A DNA stretch of 53,422 nucleotides from Gammaproteobacteria bacterium. GTDB taxonomy: Bacteria > Pseudomonadota > Gammaproteobacteria > Arenicellales > CAJQKF01. Position numbers and translations under genes: made by a program. This document shows positions 45,406 to 53,422 of this stretch, piece by piece. The number at the start of each line of letters is the position of its first letter. Positions within the stretch are counted from its first letter, which is position 1. Below the pieces are notes generated by a model. The model was not told the origin of the DNA and did not search any database. It saw nothing but the letters and a program-made list of their open reading frames with translations. The stretch spans positions 1 through 53,422 of the forward strand of contig JAUIEZ010000016.1 of assembly GCA_030429665.1 (NCBI GenBank), read 5' to 3'.

Positions 45406-46034
45406 TGTCGGCCGTCGTCAGGGATGCCGCCAGTCTGATGGTGTTGTCACCAACGCCCCCGCATCGGGTCTTGATGGGTCAGCGGCCGCAAAGCGCCCGT
45501 TTCATGCCAGGTGTTTACGTTTTTCCCGGCGGCGCCGTCGAACCCGGCGACGACGAGGTTTCGGTGGTGGCTGGCTTCGCGCCGCGCGACAGCGAGCGTA
45601 TGCGAGTCCTCGACGAAACACTGGCCAGGGCGCTCGGCGTCGCGGCGGTGCGTGAAACCTTCGAGGAGACGGGCGTGTTGTGTGCCTGTCCGGGCGCGAA
45701 ACGGTGGGACGAGGTTGCCGCCGGCCGCGCCGCGGTGGATCTCTCCCGGCTCCGATATCTCGGTCGCGCCCTCACGCCCCCGGTGTCGCGGATTCGATTC
45801 CACGCCCGCTTCTTCTACGTGTTCGCCACATCCGATCACGATACGCCTTCGCCGAGCGACGAACTCGGCGACCCGCGCTGGGTCGATCCGGCCGATCCGG
45901 GATCGCTGCCAATCGCGCGGGTCACCCGGTTCATGCTCCAGGAACTCGAGCGCCGTTTGCGTGCGCAAGGACCGCCCGAGGCGACGCCGTTCTACCACCG
46001 CGACGACGGCGTGTACCGCATCGAATTCGATTAA
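45405..46034 (+). CDS. NUDIX hydrolase (NUDT19-like)
   Basis: A 209-residue protein. ATG 45405 overlaps the queF stop by one base (TGATG). The Nudix box is split: FPGGAVEPGDDE lies near residue 45 and the RETFEETG half near 87, with an insert of roughly 30 residues between. NUDT19-type hydrolases share such an insert and act on CoA and related nucleotides. The C-terminal half contains HARFFYVF and DELGDPRWVDP. The substrate is unproven. It converges with the metallo-hydrolase gene over 35 bases. Confidence 0.85.
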   Translation: MSAVVRDAASLMVLSPTPPHRVLMGQRPQSARFMPGVYVFPGGAVEPGDDEVSVVAGFAPRDSERMRVLDETLARALGVAAVRETFEETGVLCACPGAKRWDEVAAGRAAVDLSRLRYLGRALTPPVSRIRFHARFFYVFATSDHDTPSPSDELGDPRWVDPADPGSLPIARVTRFMLQELERRLRAQGPPEATPFYHRDDGVYRIEFD

Positions 46035-46069
46035 GGTGTACGAGCCGCCACGCGGCGGCCATGCCCGAC

Positions 46070-46951
46070 CTAGGACAGTCGATAGGCCGGAGGTTCGTGG
46101 TCGTCGTCCCGTTCGACGAGATTCCTGTCCATGGCCCATGCGATGCCCGCCATCAGCGATGCCCGCGCGGCCCGCGCCAGGCGTGGGTCGATATCCCCGT
46201 AGATACGCTGCAACAGCTTGTCCGCCGTCGCCGGCCCCGCGGATAGTTCGTCGAGCAACTGCCGCTCGCGCCAATGCCGGTGCTCGATCAATTCGCCGAT
46301 CCAGCGAACCGGTTCGCGGATCGGCGGTCCGTGAGTTGGCCAGAAAACATGATCGGGATAGGCGAGGAGGCGCTCGAGACTGTCCAGGTAGTGACCGACA
46401 TGACCGTCCGGCGGCACGATTACGGACGTCGACCATGCCATGATGTGGTCGCCGCAAAACACGCGACGGTGGTCCGGGTCGACAAAACAAACGTGGTCCG
46501 AGGTGTGTCCCGGCGTGTAGACCACCTCGAGCCGGAAATCACGACCTTCGATGACGTCGCCGTCAAAAAGTCCGATGTCGGGGTGATAGTCCCGCGCCGG
46601 CGTCTCGCTGCCCAGCCCCTCGTCCACCACGACGTCGCCGCCGCCGCATGCGGCAACCGGCACCCCGATCGCCTGCGACAACGTCGACGCCAGGCCCGCA
46701 TGGTCTTGGTGGCGGTGGGTAACGAGTATGTGCGAGGGGTTGCCGCCGGACAGCAGCGTCGTCAACGCGTTGAAATGCTCGTCCATCCGCGGACCGGGGT
46801 CCAGTATCGCGCCGTGGTCCGCGCCGAGCACGTAGGTGCCGGTACCATGAAACGTCATCGCGGAGGGGTTGCGCGCGGTCACTCGCACCAGGCCGGGACC
46901 GACGTTTTCGGCGACGGCGTAATCGAATACGTGTTCGCGGTTGAATTTCAC
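46070..46951 (-). CDS. MBL-fold metallo-hydrolase (LACTB2-like)
   Basis: A 293-residue protein. The start is GTG 46951, overlapping the bpt stop by four bases (GTGA). Metal motifs are THRHQDHAGL near residue 78, YTPGHTSDHVCF near 145 and FCGDHIMAW near 165. A C-terminal winged-helix-like domain (about residues 225-293) is typical of LACTB2-like proteins. Relatives include ribonucleases and thioesterase-like hydrolases; the substrate here is unknown. Confidence 0.88.
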   Translation of the reverse strand: MKFNREHVFDYAVAENVGPGLVRVTARNPSAMTFHGTGTYVLGADHGAILDPGPRMDEHFNALTTLLSGGNPSHILVTHRHQDHAGLASTLSQAIGVPVAACGGGDVVVDEGLGSETPARDYHPDIGLFDGDVIEGRDFRLEVVYTPGHTSDHVCFVDPDHRRVFCGDHIMAWSTSVIVPPDGHVGHYLDSLERLLAYPDHVFWPTHGPPIREPVRWIGELIEHRHWRERQLLDELSAGPATADKLLQRIYGDIDPRLARAARASLMAGIAWAMDRNLVERDDDHEPPAYRLS

Positions 46952-47676
46952 CCGTTCACTTCGTCCATGGGTTCCCAGCGAGCGCTGAACGGGTTGTATC
47001 GCTGAAGCGGTCGGAATTTCGATTTGTAGGCCATTTTCGGCGACTCGGCAATCCAGTAACCCAGGTAGACCCAGTCCAGTCCCTCGCGTCGGGCCAGGTC
47101 CACTTGCGCGAGTATCGCGTAGGTGCCGAGGCTGCGCTTCGGCGCGTTTGGCTCGAAAAAGGTATAGATGGCGGACAATCCGTCGTCGACGCGATCGACG
47201 ATGGAAACGCCCAGCAGGACATCGTCCTTGCGAAACTCGATGAACGATGTTTCCACCTCCGAGTCGACCAGGAAACGGCGGTACTTTTCGGGATCCGGGT
47301 CGTCCATGCTGTCCCCCGCATGGCGCGTGGCCTGGTAGCGCAGGTAAAGTTCGAAGTGCTCTTGCGAAAATCGGGCCTTTGTCACGCGCGTGGTCACGTC
47401 CGCGTTTCGCGTCAGTGTCCTGCGCTGGGCGCGGTTCGGCCGAAAATGCGACACCATCAGGCGCACCGAGATGCACGCCGAGCATTCGTTGCAGAACGGG
47501 CGATAGTACAGGCTGCCATTGCGCCGGAAACCGTGTTGCAGTAGCCGGGCGTACAGGCTCGTATTGACCGGGTAGTGCGGATCGAGGATGAGATTGACCG
47601 CGGTGTTCGATTCGATGTACGGGCACGGGTGCGGCGCGGTCTGGTACAGGGTCGGGAACTGGACTTCGCGGGTCAC
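46948..47676 (-). CDS. bpt: Aspartate/glutamate leucyltransferase Bpt
   Basis: A 242-residue tRNA-protein transferase that adds leucine to proteins with N-terminal Asp or Glu, marking them for ClpAP. The N-terminal domain has the Cys pair in RPFCNECSACISVRL near residue 60, and the transferase core reads YLGYWIAESPKMAYKSKFRPLQ near the end. It starts at GTG 47676, overlapping aat by four bases. The aat-bpt pairing is the standard N-end rule cluster. Confidence 0.95.
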   Translation of the reverse strand: MTREVQFPTLYQTAPHPCPYIESNTAVNLILDPHYPVNTSLYARLLQHGFRRNGSLYYRPFCNECSACISVRLMVSHFRPNRAQRRTLTRNADVTTRVTKARFSQEHFELYLRYQATRHAGDSMDDPDPEKYRRFLVDSEVETSFIEFRKDDVLLGVSIVDRVDDGLSAIYTFFEPNAPKRSLGTYAILAQVDLARREGLDWVYLGYWIAESPKMAYKSKFRPLQRYNPFSARWEPMDEVNG

Positions 47677-48377
47677 AGGTACGGCTCCAGCTGTCGGTAT
47701 TCAAAAGTCCAGTGCTCGCATCGCGACGGCGTCGTGAGTCCCTCTTTCACGGTTTCGACGAATGTTCTACGCGGGATCAGGCGAGCCCCGAGCGACGCCA
47801 GGTGCGAGGACTCGATCTGGCAATCGATCAGCCGGTAGCCGCGATCGATCAGTAGTCCGGCGAGCACCACGAGCGCGCACTTGGAGGCGTCGTTCGCGCG
47901 GCTGAACATGCTTTCGCCGAAAAACACGCGGCCCAGGGCCACGCCGTAAAGCCCGCCGACCAGTGCCCGGTCGCGCCAGACCTCCACGCTGTGGGCAACG
48001 CGCAGATGGTGCAGATCCAGGTACGCCCGTCGCATGTCGGCCGTGATCCACGATTCCCGGGTATCGTAGCGCCGCGGTTCGGCGCAGGCATCGATGATCG
48101 CCTCGAATGCCGTATCGACGGAATACGAAAAACCGCGGTTGCGCAGCGATTTGCGCAGACTTCGGCTGATCTTCAGGTCGCGCGGATACAACACGGCGCG
48201 CGGGTCCGGCGACCACCAAAGGATCGGCTGTCCGGGGTTGTACCAGGGAAAAATTCCGAGACTGTAGGCCTCGATCAGCCGCTCGGGAGAGAGATCGCCG
48301 CCGATCGCGAGCAGTCCCTCCGGGGTGGCGAACTCCAGCGGTGGAAAATCGTTCGCTTTCTGGCCTTGCTGTCGCAT
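47673..48377 (-). CDS. aat: Leucyl/phenylalanyl-tRNA-protein transferase Aat
   Basis: A 234-residue enzyme that adds Leu or Phe to proteins with N-terminal Lys or Arg. Family motifs are GLLAIGGDLSPERLIEAYS near residue 21, GIFPWYNPGQPILWWSPDPR near 41, and FGESMFSRANDASK near 155. ATG 48377 gives the expected short N-terminus; the frame runs far upstream without family similarity. It is the first gene of aat-bpt-MBL. The 113 bases before it hold nothing I recognise. Confidence 0.96.
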   Translation of the reverse strand: MRQQGQKANDFPPLEFATPEGLLAIGGDLSPERLIEAYSLGIFPWYNPGQPILWWSPDPRAVLYPRDLKISRSLRKSLRNRGFSYSVDTAFEAIIDACAEPRRYDTRESWITADMRRAYLDLHHLRVAHSVEVWRDRALVGGLYGVALGRVFFGESMFSRANDASKCALVVLAGLLIDRGYRLIDCQIESSHLASLGARLIPRRTFVETVKEGLTTPSRCEHWTFEYRQLEPYL

Positions 48378-48490
48378 GGGCTCGATTGTATCGCCAGATT
48401 CAGCCGCTTCACACAATGGGAGCCGGCCGGGCCTTGCCGCGATCCCGCCGCGCGGGTTGCCGGATTCGTCCCGTGAACCGCCCGGAAAGT

Positions 48491-49663
48491 TCATTCCGCG
48501 GGTGGATCCCGGCGAAACGGCAGCGATTCGTTGAGTAGGCGCGCGTGTTGCGCCTGTTCGCTGCGCTCGACCGCGAGATACCTGTCGACTGCGTCGTAGA
48601 AGCCCGGGTGCTTGAGCCAGTGGGCCGAGCGTGTCGTCGCCGGGGCAAGTCCGCGGCTGAGCTTGTGAAGTCCTTGCGCGCCCGCCTCGAAGTACGCGAG
48701 GCCGCGCTCGATGGCGCGGGCGATCGGTTGGTAGTAGCACGTCTCGAAATGCAGGCCGTCGAGAAATCCGGCGGCGCCCCAGTAGCGGCCGAACAGCGCC
48801 GTATCGCTCTCGAAGTACAGGGCGCTGCAGACGACGCGCCCGTCGAGCAATCCCTGCAGGAGCAGAACCCGCTCGCCCATGGCGTCGGGAAGGCCGAGAA
48901 AAAATGCCCGATTCAGGTACGGAATGCCGCCGTGATCAGAAATGGTGCCGAGGTAGAGTTCGTGCATCGTCAGCCAATCGGTTTCGCTTGCCTGCGAGCC
49001 GCACAGCCAGCGGAAGGTCATGCCGGCCGCGGCGACCTTGCGTCGTTCGGCGCGAATGTTCTTGCGTCGCTTCGAAGTGAACCGCGCCAGGTAGTGATCG
49101 AAATCGGCATAACCTTCGTTGTGCCAGTGAAACTGGGTGTCGTGTCGCAGCAGGTAGCCGTTGTTTCCGAACATCGCCGACTCGGCGGGCGTCAGGAACA
49201 GGGCGTGAATCGAGGAGACCGGGTTGTCCTCGGCCAATCGCGCCGCGGCCTCGATCAGTGCCGTGGCGTCGGTGGAGCGCATGGCCAGCAGCTTGCGTGC
49301 GGTAACCGGCGTGAATGGGACGGCACAGACCAGTTTGGGGTAGTAGTTGATGGCGTGTTGCTGATAAGCGCGCGCCCACGCCCAATCGAACACGTACTCG
49401 CCGTAGGAATGCGCCTTGATGTACATCGGCATCACGCCGCTCAATTCGCCGTGTTGGTTCTCGATCGTCATGTGACACGGCGTCCAGCCGCTATCACCGC
49501 CCACGCAACCGGATGACTCCAGGAGTTCGAGGAACTCGTGACGAATGAACGGCGGATCGTCCGGGCCGACGAGGAGGTTCCAAGCCTCCCGCCGCACGTC
49601 CGCGGTTCGGGTAACGCTGCGCGCCGTCGGCGATTGGATGTCAGGGGATTCTTCTTGCCGCAT
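48491..49663 (-). CDS. FemAB-like GNAT acyltransferase (DUF482)
   Basis: A 390-residue protein. ATG 49663 is chosen because the family N-terminus (WNLLVGPDDPPFIRHEFLELLESSG) follows within 55 residues; the frame remains open far upstream, antisense to nadE. Characteristic stretches are HGELSGVMPMYIKAHSYGEYVFD, FTSKRRKNIRAERRKV near residue 205, and FGRYWGAA with LHFETCYYQPIARAIERGL near 315. It is a double-GNAT fold of the DUF482/FemAB-like group, often called a peptidogalycan biosynthesis protein. The reaction is not established. Confidence 0.85.
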   Translation of the reverse strand: MRQEESPDIQSPTARSVTRTADVRREAWNLLVGPDDPPFIRHEFLELLESSGCVGGDSGWTPCHMTIENQHGELSGVMPMYIKAHSYGEYVFDWAWARAYQQHAINYYPKLVCAVPFTPVTARKLLAMRSTDATALIEAAARLAEDNPVSSIHALFLTPAESAMFGNNGYLLRHDTQFHWHNEGYADFDHYLARFTSKRRKNIRAERRKVAAAGMTFRWLCGSQASETDWLTMHELYLGTISDHGGIPYLNRAFFLGLPDAMGERVLLLQGLLDGRVVCSALYFESDTALFGRYWGAAGFLDGLHFETCYYQPIARAIERGLAYFEAGAQGLHKLSRGLAPATTRSAHWLKHPGFYDAVDRYLAVERSEQAQHARLLNESLPFRRDPPAE

Positions 49664-49825
49664 GGATTTCGAGGATCGGCGCTCACCGGGTGGCGCGCCG
49701 CGTTGTAAAATCGACCCGGCAGCGATTCGCTCGCCGGGATCTTCTCGCGTCGGATCATTATGTGGTCGCATCGCCGGATTTTTCCAGTGCCGGTCGCGAC
49801 GCGACGAGCCAACAATGAGTGAACG

Positions 49826-51490
49826 ATGAAAAGCACCCTCACCGTCGGCCTCGCCCAGTTGAACCTGGTCGTCGGCGACATTTCCGGCAACGTGGAGCGA
49901 ATGGTGGCAGCGGCCGCCGATGCGCGGGACCGACTCGGCGTCGACGTGCTCGTGTTCCCCGAACTCTCCGTCACGGGATATCCGCCCGAGGATCTTCTCC
50001 TGCGCGACGATTTCATTCGTGCCGCCGAACAGGGTCTGGCCCGGATGCGCGAGCAAATCGGCGGCGTCACGTGCCTGGTCGGGCATCCCGAGCGCCGGCA
50101 GGGTTCGCTGTTCAACGCTGCCTCGGCCATTCGCGATGGGAAGGTCCTGGCGACCTATTACAAGAGCGCGTTGCCGAACTATGGCGTTTTCGACGAAAAG
50201 CGCTACTTCGATGCCGGGGACCTGCCGATCGTCTTTCCCATGAATGGGTACCGTCTCGGAATTACCATTTGCGAAGACGTGTGGGAGTACACGCCGGCGG
50301 CGGCCAGCGCCGAGGCCGGCGCCGAGATTCTCCTCAACCTGAATGCCTCGCCGTATCACCTGCACAAGTCGGTGGAGCGCGAGACCCTCGTGGCGGGCGA
50401 CGTGGCGCGGCGCATCGGCCGGTCGGTCGTGTATACCAACCTGGTCGGCGGCCAGGACGAATTGGTTTTCGACGGCGCCTCGTTCGTGGTCGACCCGTGC
50501 GGCCACGTGGTGCACCGGGTGGCGGCCTTCACCGAGAGCGTCTCGGCGGTCGTTTTCGGCCGCGACGACGGCGGTGCGGTCACGATCCAGTCGGCCAGCG
50601 TCGAGGCGCCGGATTCCGACGAGGAGACGGTGTACCGCGCGCTGACCACCGGCGTACGCGACTACGTGGACAAGAACGGTTTTCCGGGTGTCGTCGTCGG
50701 CCTGTCCGGCGGCATCGATTCGGCTCTCACGCTGTCCATCGCCGTCGATGCGCTGGGGTCGCAGCGGGTCGAAGCGGTGACCATGCCCTCGCGTTATACC
50801 CGCGATATCAGTGTTCTGGATGCCGAGCTCGAATGCGAGCGGCTGGGCGTGCGTTGCCACCGCATCGACATCGATCCCGTGTTCCAGGCCTTCCTCGATC
50901 AGTTGAGCCCCTTGTTCGGCAATCGGCCCGTGGACGCCACGGAGGAGAACATCCAGGCGCGGTGCCGCGGTACGCTGCTCATGGCGCTGTCGAACAAGAC
51001 CGGCAAGATGGTGTTGACAACGGGTAACAAGAGCGAAATGGCCGTCGGCTACGCCACGTTGTACGGCGACATGGCGGGCGGTTTCGCGGCCATCAAGGAC
51101 GTGCCGAAGACGTGGGTATATCGGCTGGCGCGATATCGCAATACGCTCTCACCCGTCATTCCCGAGCGCGTCATCGAGCGGCCGCCGACGGCGGAACTCG
51201 CGCCTGACCAGCTCGACACGGACAACCTGCCGCCATACGAGGAGCTCGACCCCATCATCGAGGCGTACGTCGAGGAGGACCTTTCACCCGCGGACATCGT
51301 TGCGCGAGGGCACGACCCGGCCGACGTGGAGCGGGTCGTGCGCATGATCAATCGTAATGAGTACAAGCGCCGCCAGGCGCCGCCCGGCGTGCGAATCAGC
51401 CGGCGGGCGTTTGGCCGGGACCGGCGTTATCCATTGACCTCCGGGTACCGTTTCGATACGGGTCTGGACGAAGGGGAGAATCGCAACTGA
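49826..51490 (+). CDS. nadE: Glutamine-dependent NAD+ synthetase
   Basis: A 554-residue two-domain enzyme making NAD+ from nicotinate adenine dinucleotide. The N-terminal nitrilase-type glutaminase has the Glu-Lys-Cys triad in FPELSVTGYPPEDLL, YYKSALPNYGVFDE and TICEDVWEY. The synthetase domain has the ATP loop GLSGGIDSALT near residue 293 and TTGNKSEMAVGYATLYGDMA near 395. ATG 49826 gives the standard start. It is divergent from the DUF482 gene over 162 bases without other content. Confidence 0.97.
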   Translation: MKSTLTVGLAQLNLVVGDISGNVERMVAAAADARDRLGVDVLVFPELSVTGYPPEDLLLRDDFIRAAEQGLARMREQIGGVTCLVGHPERRQGSLFNAASAIRDGKVLATYYKSALPNYGVFDEKRYFDAGDLPIVFPMNGYRLGITICEDVWEYTPAAASAEAGAEILLNLNASPYHLHKSVERETLVAGDVARRIGRSVVYTNLVGGQDELVFDGASFVVDPCGHVVHRVAAFTESVSAVVFGRDDGGAVTIQSASVEAPDSDEETVYRALTTGVRDYVDKNGFPGVVVGLSGGIDSALTLSIAVDALGSQRVEAVTMPSRYTRDISVLDAELECERLGVRCHRIDIDPVFQAFLDQLSPLFGNRPVDATEENIQARCRGTLLMALSNKTGKMVLTTGNKSEMAVGYATLYGDMAGGFAAIKDVPKTWVYRLARYRNTLSPVIPERVIERPPTAELAPDQLDTDNLPPYEELDPIIEAYVEEDLSPADIVARGHDPADVERVVRMINRNEYKRRQAPPGVRISRRAFGRDRRYPLTSGYRFDTGLDEGENRN

Positions 51491-51560
51491 CGATTCGGCG
51501 GCGATCGCGGTTCCCGGTGTTCGTCCGGCAAGCGGCCAGCACGCCGTCGACGGCGCGGAC

Positions 51561-52346
51561 TTACGAGTTCGATGGCGAGGGAAGCTGGGCCAGGTAGTTG
51601 CTGGATGGAAAATTGTGCTCGAGGATGCGCACGGTATCGTACATCAGGTCGGTCAGGCCCATTTCCCGGTATGCGATGGCCATGAGGCCGAGGGCGTCTT
51701 CCACCGACGGTGTACGTTGGTATTCCTCCAGGATCTTTTTCGCGCGATTGACCACTGCGACGTAGGCGCCGTGCGACAGGTAATACCTCGCGACGCTGAC
51801 ATCGTGCTTTGCCAGCACGTTGACGAGGTGAATCATGCGCTGCCGTGCGTCCGCGGCATAGGGGCTGCGAGGAAACCGAGACACGAGTTCGCTGAAAGCG
51901 GTATACGCCTCCCGCGCCGGACGCGTGTCTCGTTCGCTGAGGTCGTCGGTGCCGGTCAGGCGCGCGAAAAAGCCATCCCGCTCCCGGAAACTGGCGATGC
52001 CCTTGAGGTAGTACGCGTAGTCCACGCGCTCATGCGTCGGATGCAGGCGAATGAACCGGTCCGAAGCGGCGACCGCCAGCTCGGGTGAGGCGTTCTTGTA
52101 GTAGGCGTAGGCGATATCGAGCTGGGCCTGTTCGGCCGGCGTGCCGTAGGGGTATCGGGACTCCAGCTCCCTGTAGAGTTCGATGGCCTCAGCGTAACGT
52201 TTCTCCTCGAGCGCCCCGCGCGCGTATTGCAATAGTGTCTCGGCGGGGACATTGGCGTATTGGTCGCCCGGATCGGTGCTGGCGCATGCGCCCGCAAGCA
52301 AGGCCAGCGTCAGGACAATGACGGCGCGGACGGATCGTGTCACCAT
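51561..52346 (-). CDS. bamD: Outer membrane protein assembly factor BamD
   Basis: A 261-residue lipoprotein of the beta-barrel assembly complex. ATG 52346 is chosen so that the signal peptide LTLALLAGACAS begins near the N-terminus; Cys21 is the likely lipidated residue, although AGAC departs from the common LAGC. Tetratricopeptide repeats follow (YARGALEEKRYAEAIELYRELESRYP, AQLDIAYAYYKN, AYYLKGIASF). It is divergent from rluD, the usual arrangement. Between the convergent nadE and this gene (51491-51560) a 14-bp palindrome at 51542-51555 has no loop. Confidence 0.93.
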   Translation of the reverse strand: MVTRSVRAVIVLTLALLAGACASTDPGDQYANVPAETLLQYARGALEEKRYAEAIELYRELESRYPYGTPAEQAQLDIAYAYYKNASPELAVAASDRFIRLHPTHERVDYAYYLKGIASFRERDGFFARLTGTDDLSERDTRPAREAYTAFSELVSRFPRSPYAADARQRMIHLVNVLAKHDVSVARYYLSHGAYVAVVNRAKKILEEYQRTPSVEDALGLMAIAYREMGLTDLMYDTVRILEHNFPSSNYLAQLPSPSNS

Positions 52347-52389
52347 TCCATGAATTCCAGGATCGATAAAGAATAAAATGTCATATGTC

Positions 52390-52395
52390 ATTATA
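52390..52395 (-). promoter_or_regulatory. Possible -10 element of bamD
   Basis: A perfect TATAAT on the minus strand, 44 bases before the bamD ATG in an AT-rich patch. No matching -35 is visible. Confidence 0.3.
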
Positions 52396-52451
52396 AACCC
52401 GTATCCCCGCCCCGGCCTACCGCGGTCGGCGCGGCGGCCGCGCCGCGTCGC

Positions 52452-53414
52452 GTGACCGGACACGTCGAACCGGCGCGAACGCTTCGGCTCACCGTCGGCG
52501 ATTCCCTGCATGGCCGGCGACTCGACCAGGCCCTGGTGGAGATGGTGCCGGATTGCTCTCGCGCCGCCTTACAGGCGTTGATCCGGCAGGGCAGGGTACG
52601 ACTCAACGACACGGTGGTGGCCCAGAAAACCAAGGTGGCGACGGGCGACCGGGTCCGCGTGGATTTTCCCGCCGTCGATACTCGCGAGGACGAGGCGGAG
52701 GCGATCGGACTCGACGTGCTCCACGAGGACGACGAGGTCATCGTGATCGACAAGCCGGCGGGGTTGGTGGTGCACCCGGGCGCCGGCAATCGCCGTGGCA
52801 CCCTGATGAACGCATTGCTCTATCACGAGCCACGCCTGGCGGCGCTGCCGAGGGCGGGCATCGTGCACCGACTCGACAAGGACACCAGCGGCGTGATGGT
52901 GGTGGCCCGGACGGAGCGCGCGCGCCAGTCGCTCACCGAGGCGCTCGCCGCAAGGCGCGTCAAGCGAATTTACCGGGCGGTGTGCCGGGGACGACTGGTT
53001 GCCGGCGGCATGGTGAACGCGCCGATCGGACGCCACCGCGTCAACCGCACGAAAATGGCCGTGACGTCGAGGGGTCGCGAGGCGGTCAGCCAGTACCGCG
53101 TGCTGGAGCGGTTCGAGGCGCACACGTATATCGAAGTGTCGCTGCAGACCGGGCGCACCCACCAGATCCGGGTTCACATGGCACATGTGGGCCATCCGTT
53201 GGTGGGTGACAGGCTCTATGCCGGCCGTTCGCATCTGCCGTCGGGGGTCGGTGCCGCGGTTCGCGACGCGGTGGCGGCCTTTCCCCGCCAGGCACTGCAC
53301 GCCGCCCGGCTCGCGTTCGATCACCCGGCGACGCGCCAGTCGATGGTCATCGAATCACCCCTTCCCGGGGACCTTCAAGCGCTGCTCGCGAAACTGGGTG
53401 CGACCGACGCATGA
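52452..53414 (+). CDS. rluD: 23S rRNA pseudouridine synthase RluD
   Basis: A 320-residue enzyme making pseudouridines in helix 69 of 23S rRNA. An S4 RNA-binding domain comes first (RRLDQALVEMVPDCSRAALQ), then the catalytic domain with the Asp in HRLDKDTSGVMVVART near residue 143 and the RTHQIRVHMAHVGHPLVGD motif near 240. It starts at GTG 52452. The stop overlaps the next start by four bases. Confidence 0.96.
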   Translation: MTGHVEPARTLRLTVGDSLHGRRLDQALVEMVPDCSRAALQALIRQGRVRLNDTVVAQKTKVATGDRVRVDFPAVDTREDEAEAIGLDVLHEDDEVIVIDKPAGLVVHPGAGNRRGTLMNALLYHEPRLAALPRAGIVHRLDKDTSGVMVVARTERARQSLTEALAARRVKRIYRAVCRGRLVAGGMVNAPIGRHRVNRTKMAVTSRGREAVSQYRVLERFEAHTYIEVSLQTGRTHQIRVHMAHVGHPLVGDRLYAGRSHLPSGVGAAVRDAVAAFPRQALHAARLAFDHPATRQSMVIESPLPGDLQALLAKLGATDA

Positions 53415-53422
53415 AAAAGCGG
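53411..53422 (+). CDS. Start of the gene after rluD (only four codons present)
   Basis: ATG overlaps the rluD stop (ATGA) and opens MKKR before the window ends. In Gammaproteobacteria this position is usually the polyphenol oxidase/laccase-domain gene pgeF; the four codons cannot confirm that. Confidence 0.4.

Noticed and set aside
46952..47704. Extension of the metallo-hydrolase into a 544-residue protein
   Set aside because: The added part overlaps bpt in another frame and is not protein-like; GTG at 46951 overlaps the bpt stop.
48545..49516. A 323-codon plus-strand open frame
   Set aside because: It is antisense to the DUF482 gene and has no recognisable domain.
51542..51555. Palindrome CGCCGTCGACGGCG as a terminator between nadE and bamD
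   Set aside because: It has no loop and no T-run on either strand.

Overview
This GC-rich window (about 60-65% by eye) most likely comes from a gammaproteobacterium. The main evidence is the right half, which carries a typical gammaproteobacterial chain of housekeeping genes: trkH-trkA-ntrX-ntrY-DUF4390-fmt-def on the minus strand, a LysM gene-dprA-smg-topA-queF-NUDIX run on the plus strand, then bpt/aat, nadE, and bamD divergent from rluD. TopA has a lysine-rich tail and no zinc ribbons, which in my recollection fits lineages near Xanthomonadales better than Enterobacterales. The order cannot be fixed from this sequence.

The left 30.8 kb is accessory and metabolic. Positions 1-3611 hold the end of a hybrid histidine kinase, a GNAT acetyltransferase, a polysaccharide-deacetylase-like protein and an RpiR regulator. 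The RpiR gene overlaps the end of an oligopeptide-type ABC operon (3608-8577: binding protein, two permeases, one fused double ATPase). Positions 8906-13467 form a minus-strand operon of a DctPQM TRAP transporter and a two-subunit aconitase X, divergent from a GntR/HutC regulator. An AT-rich control region at 16140-16508 separates a TSUP permease plus 3-hydroxybutyrate dehydrogenase pair (minus) from a TAXI-TRAP, BKACE, SDR, GST and MDR reductase operon (plus). Positions 24126-29272 carry a second BKACE operon: biotin carboxylase, a pyruvate-carboxylase-like carboxyltransferase, BKACE and an acylating aldehyde dehydrogenase. The matching biotin carrier protein lies across a divergent promoter, behind an IclR regulator (29393-30755).

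These parts suggest uptake of small carboxylates and their conversion to beta-keto acids. The two BKACE enzymes would split these with acetyl-CoA into acetoacetate plus a new acyl-CoA; 3-hydroxybutyrate dehydrogenase would handle the acetoacetate, and the acylating dehydrogenase the acyl-CoA. The most novel idea is that the divergent carboxylase makes the beta-keto acid by carboxylating a methyl ketone, the same type of chemistry as pyruvate to oxaloacetate. That is inference. All three solute-binding-protein genes are followed by a strong GC hairpin before their permease gene. I saw no transposase, integrase, tRNA, rRNA or CRISPR array.
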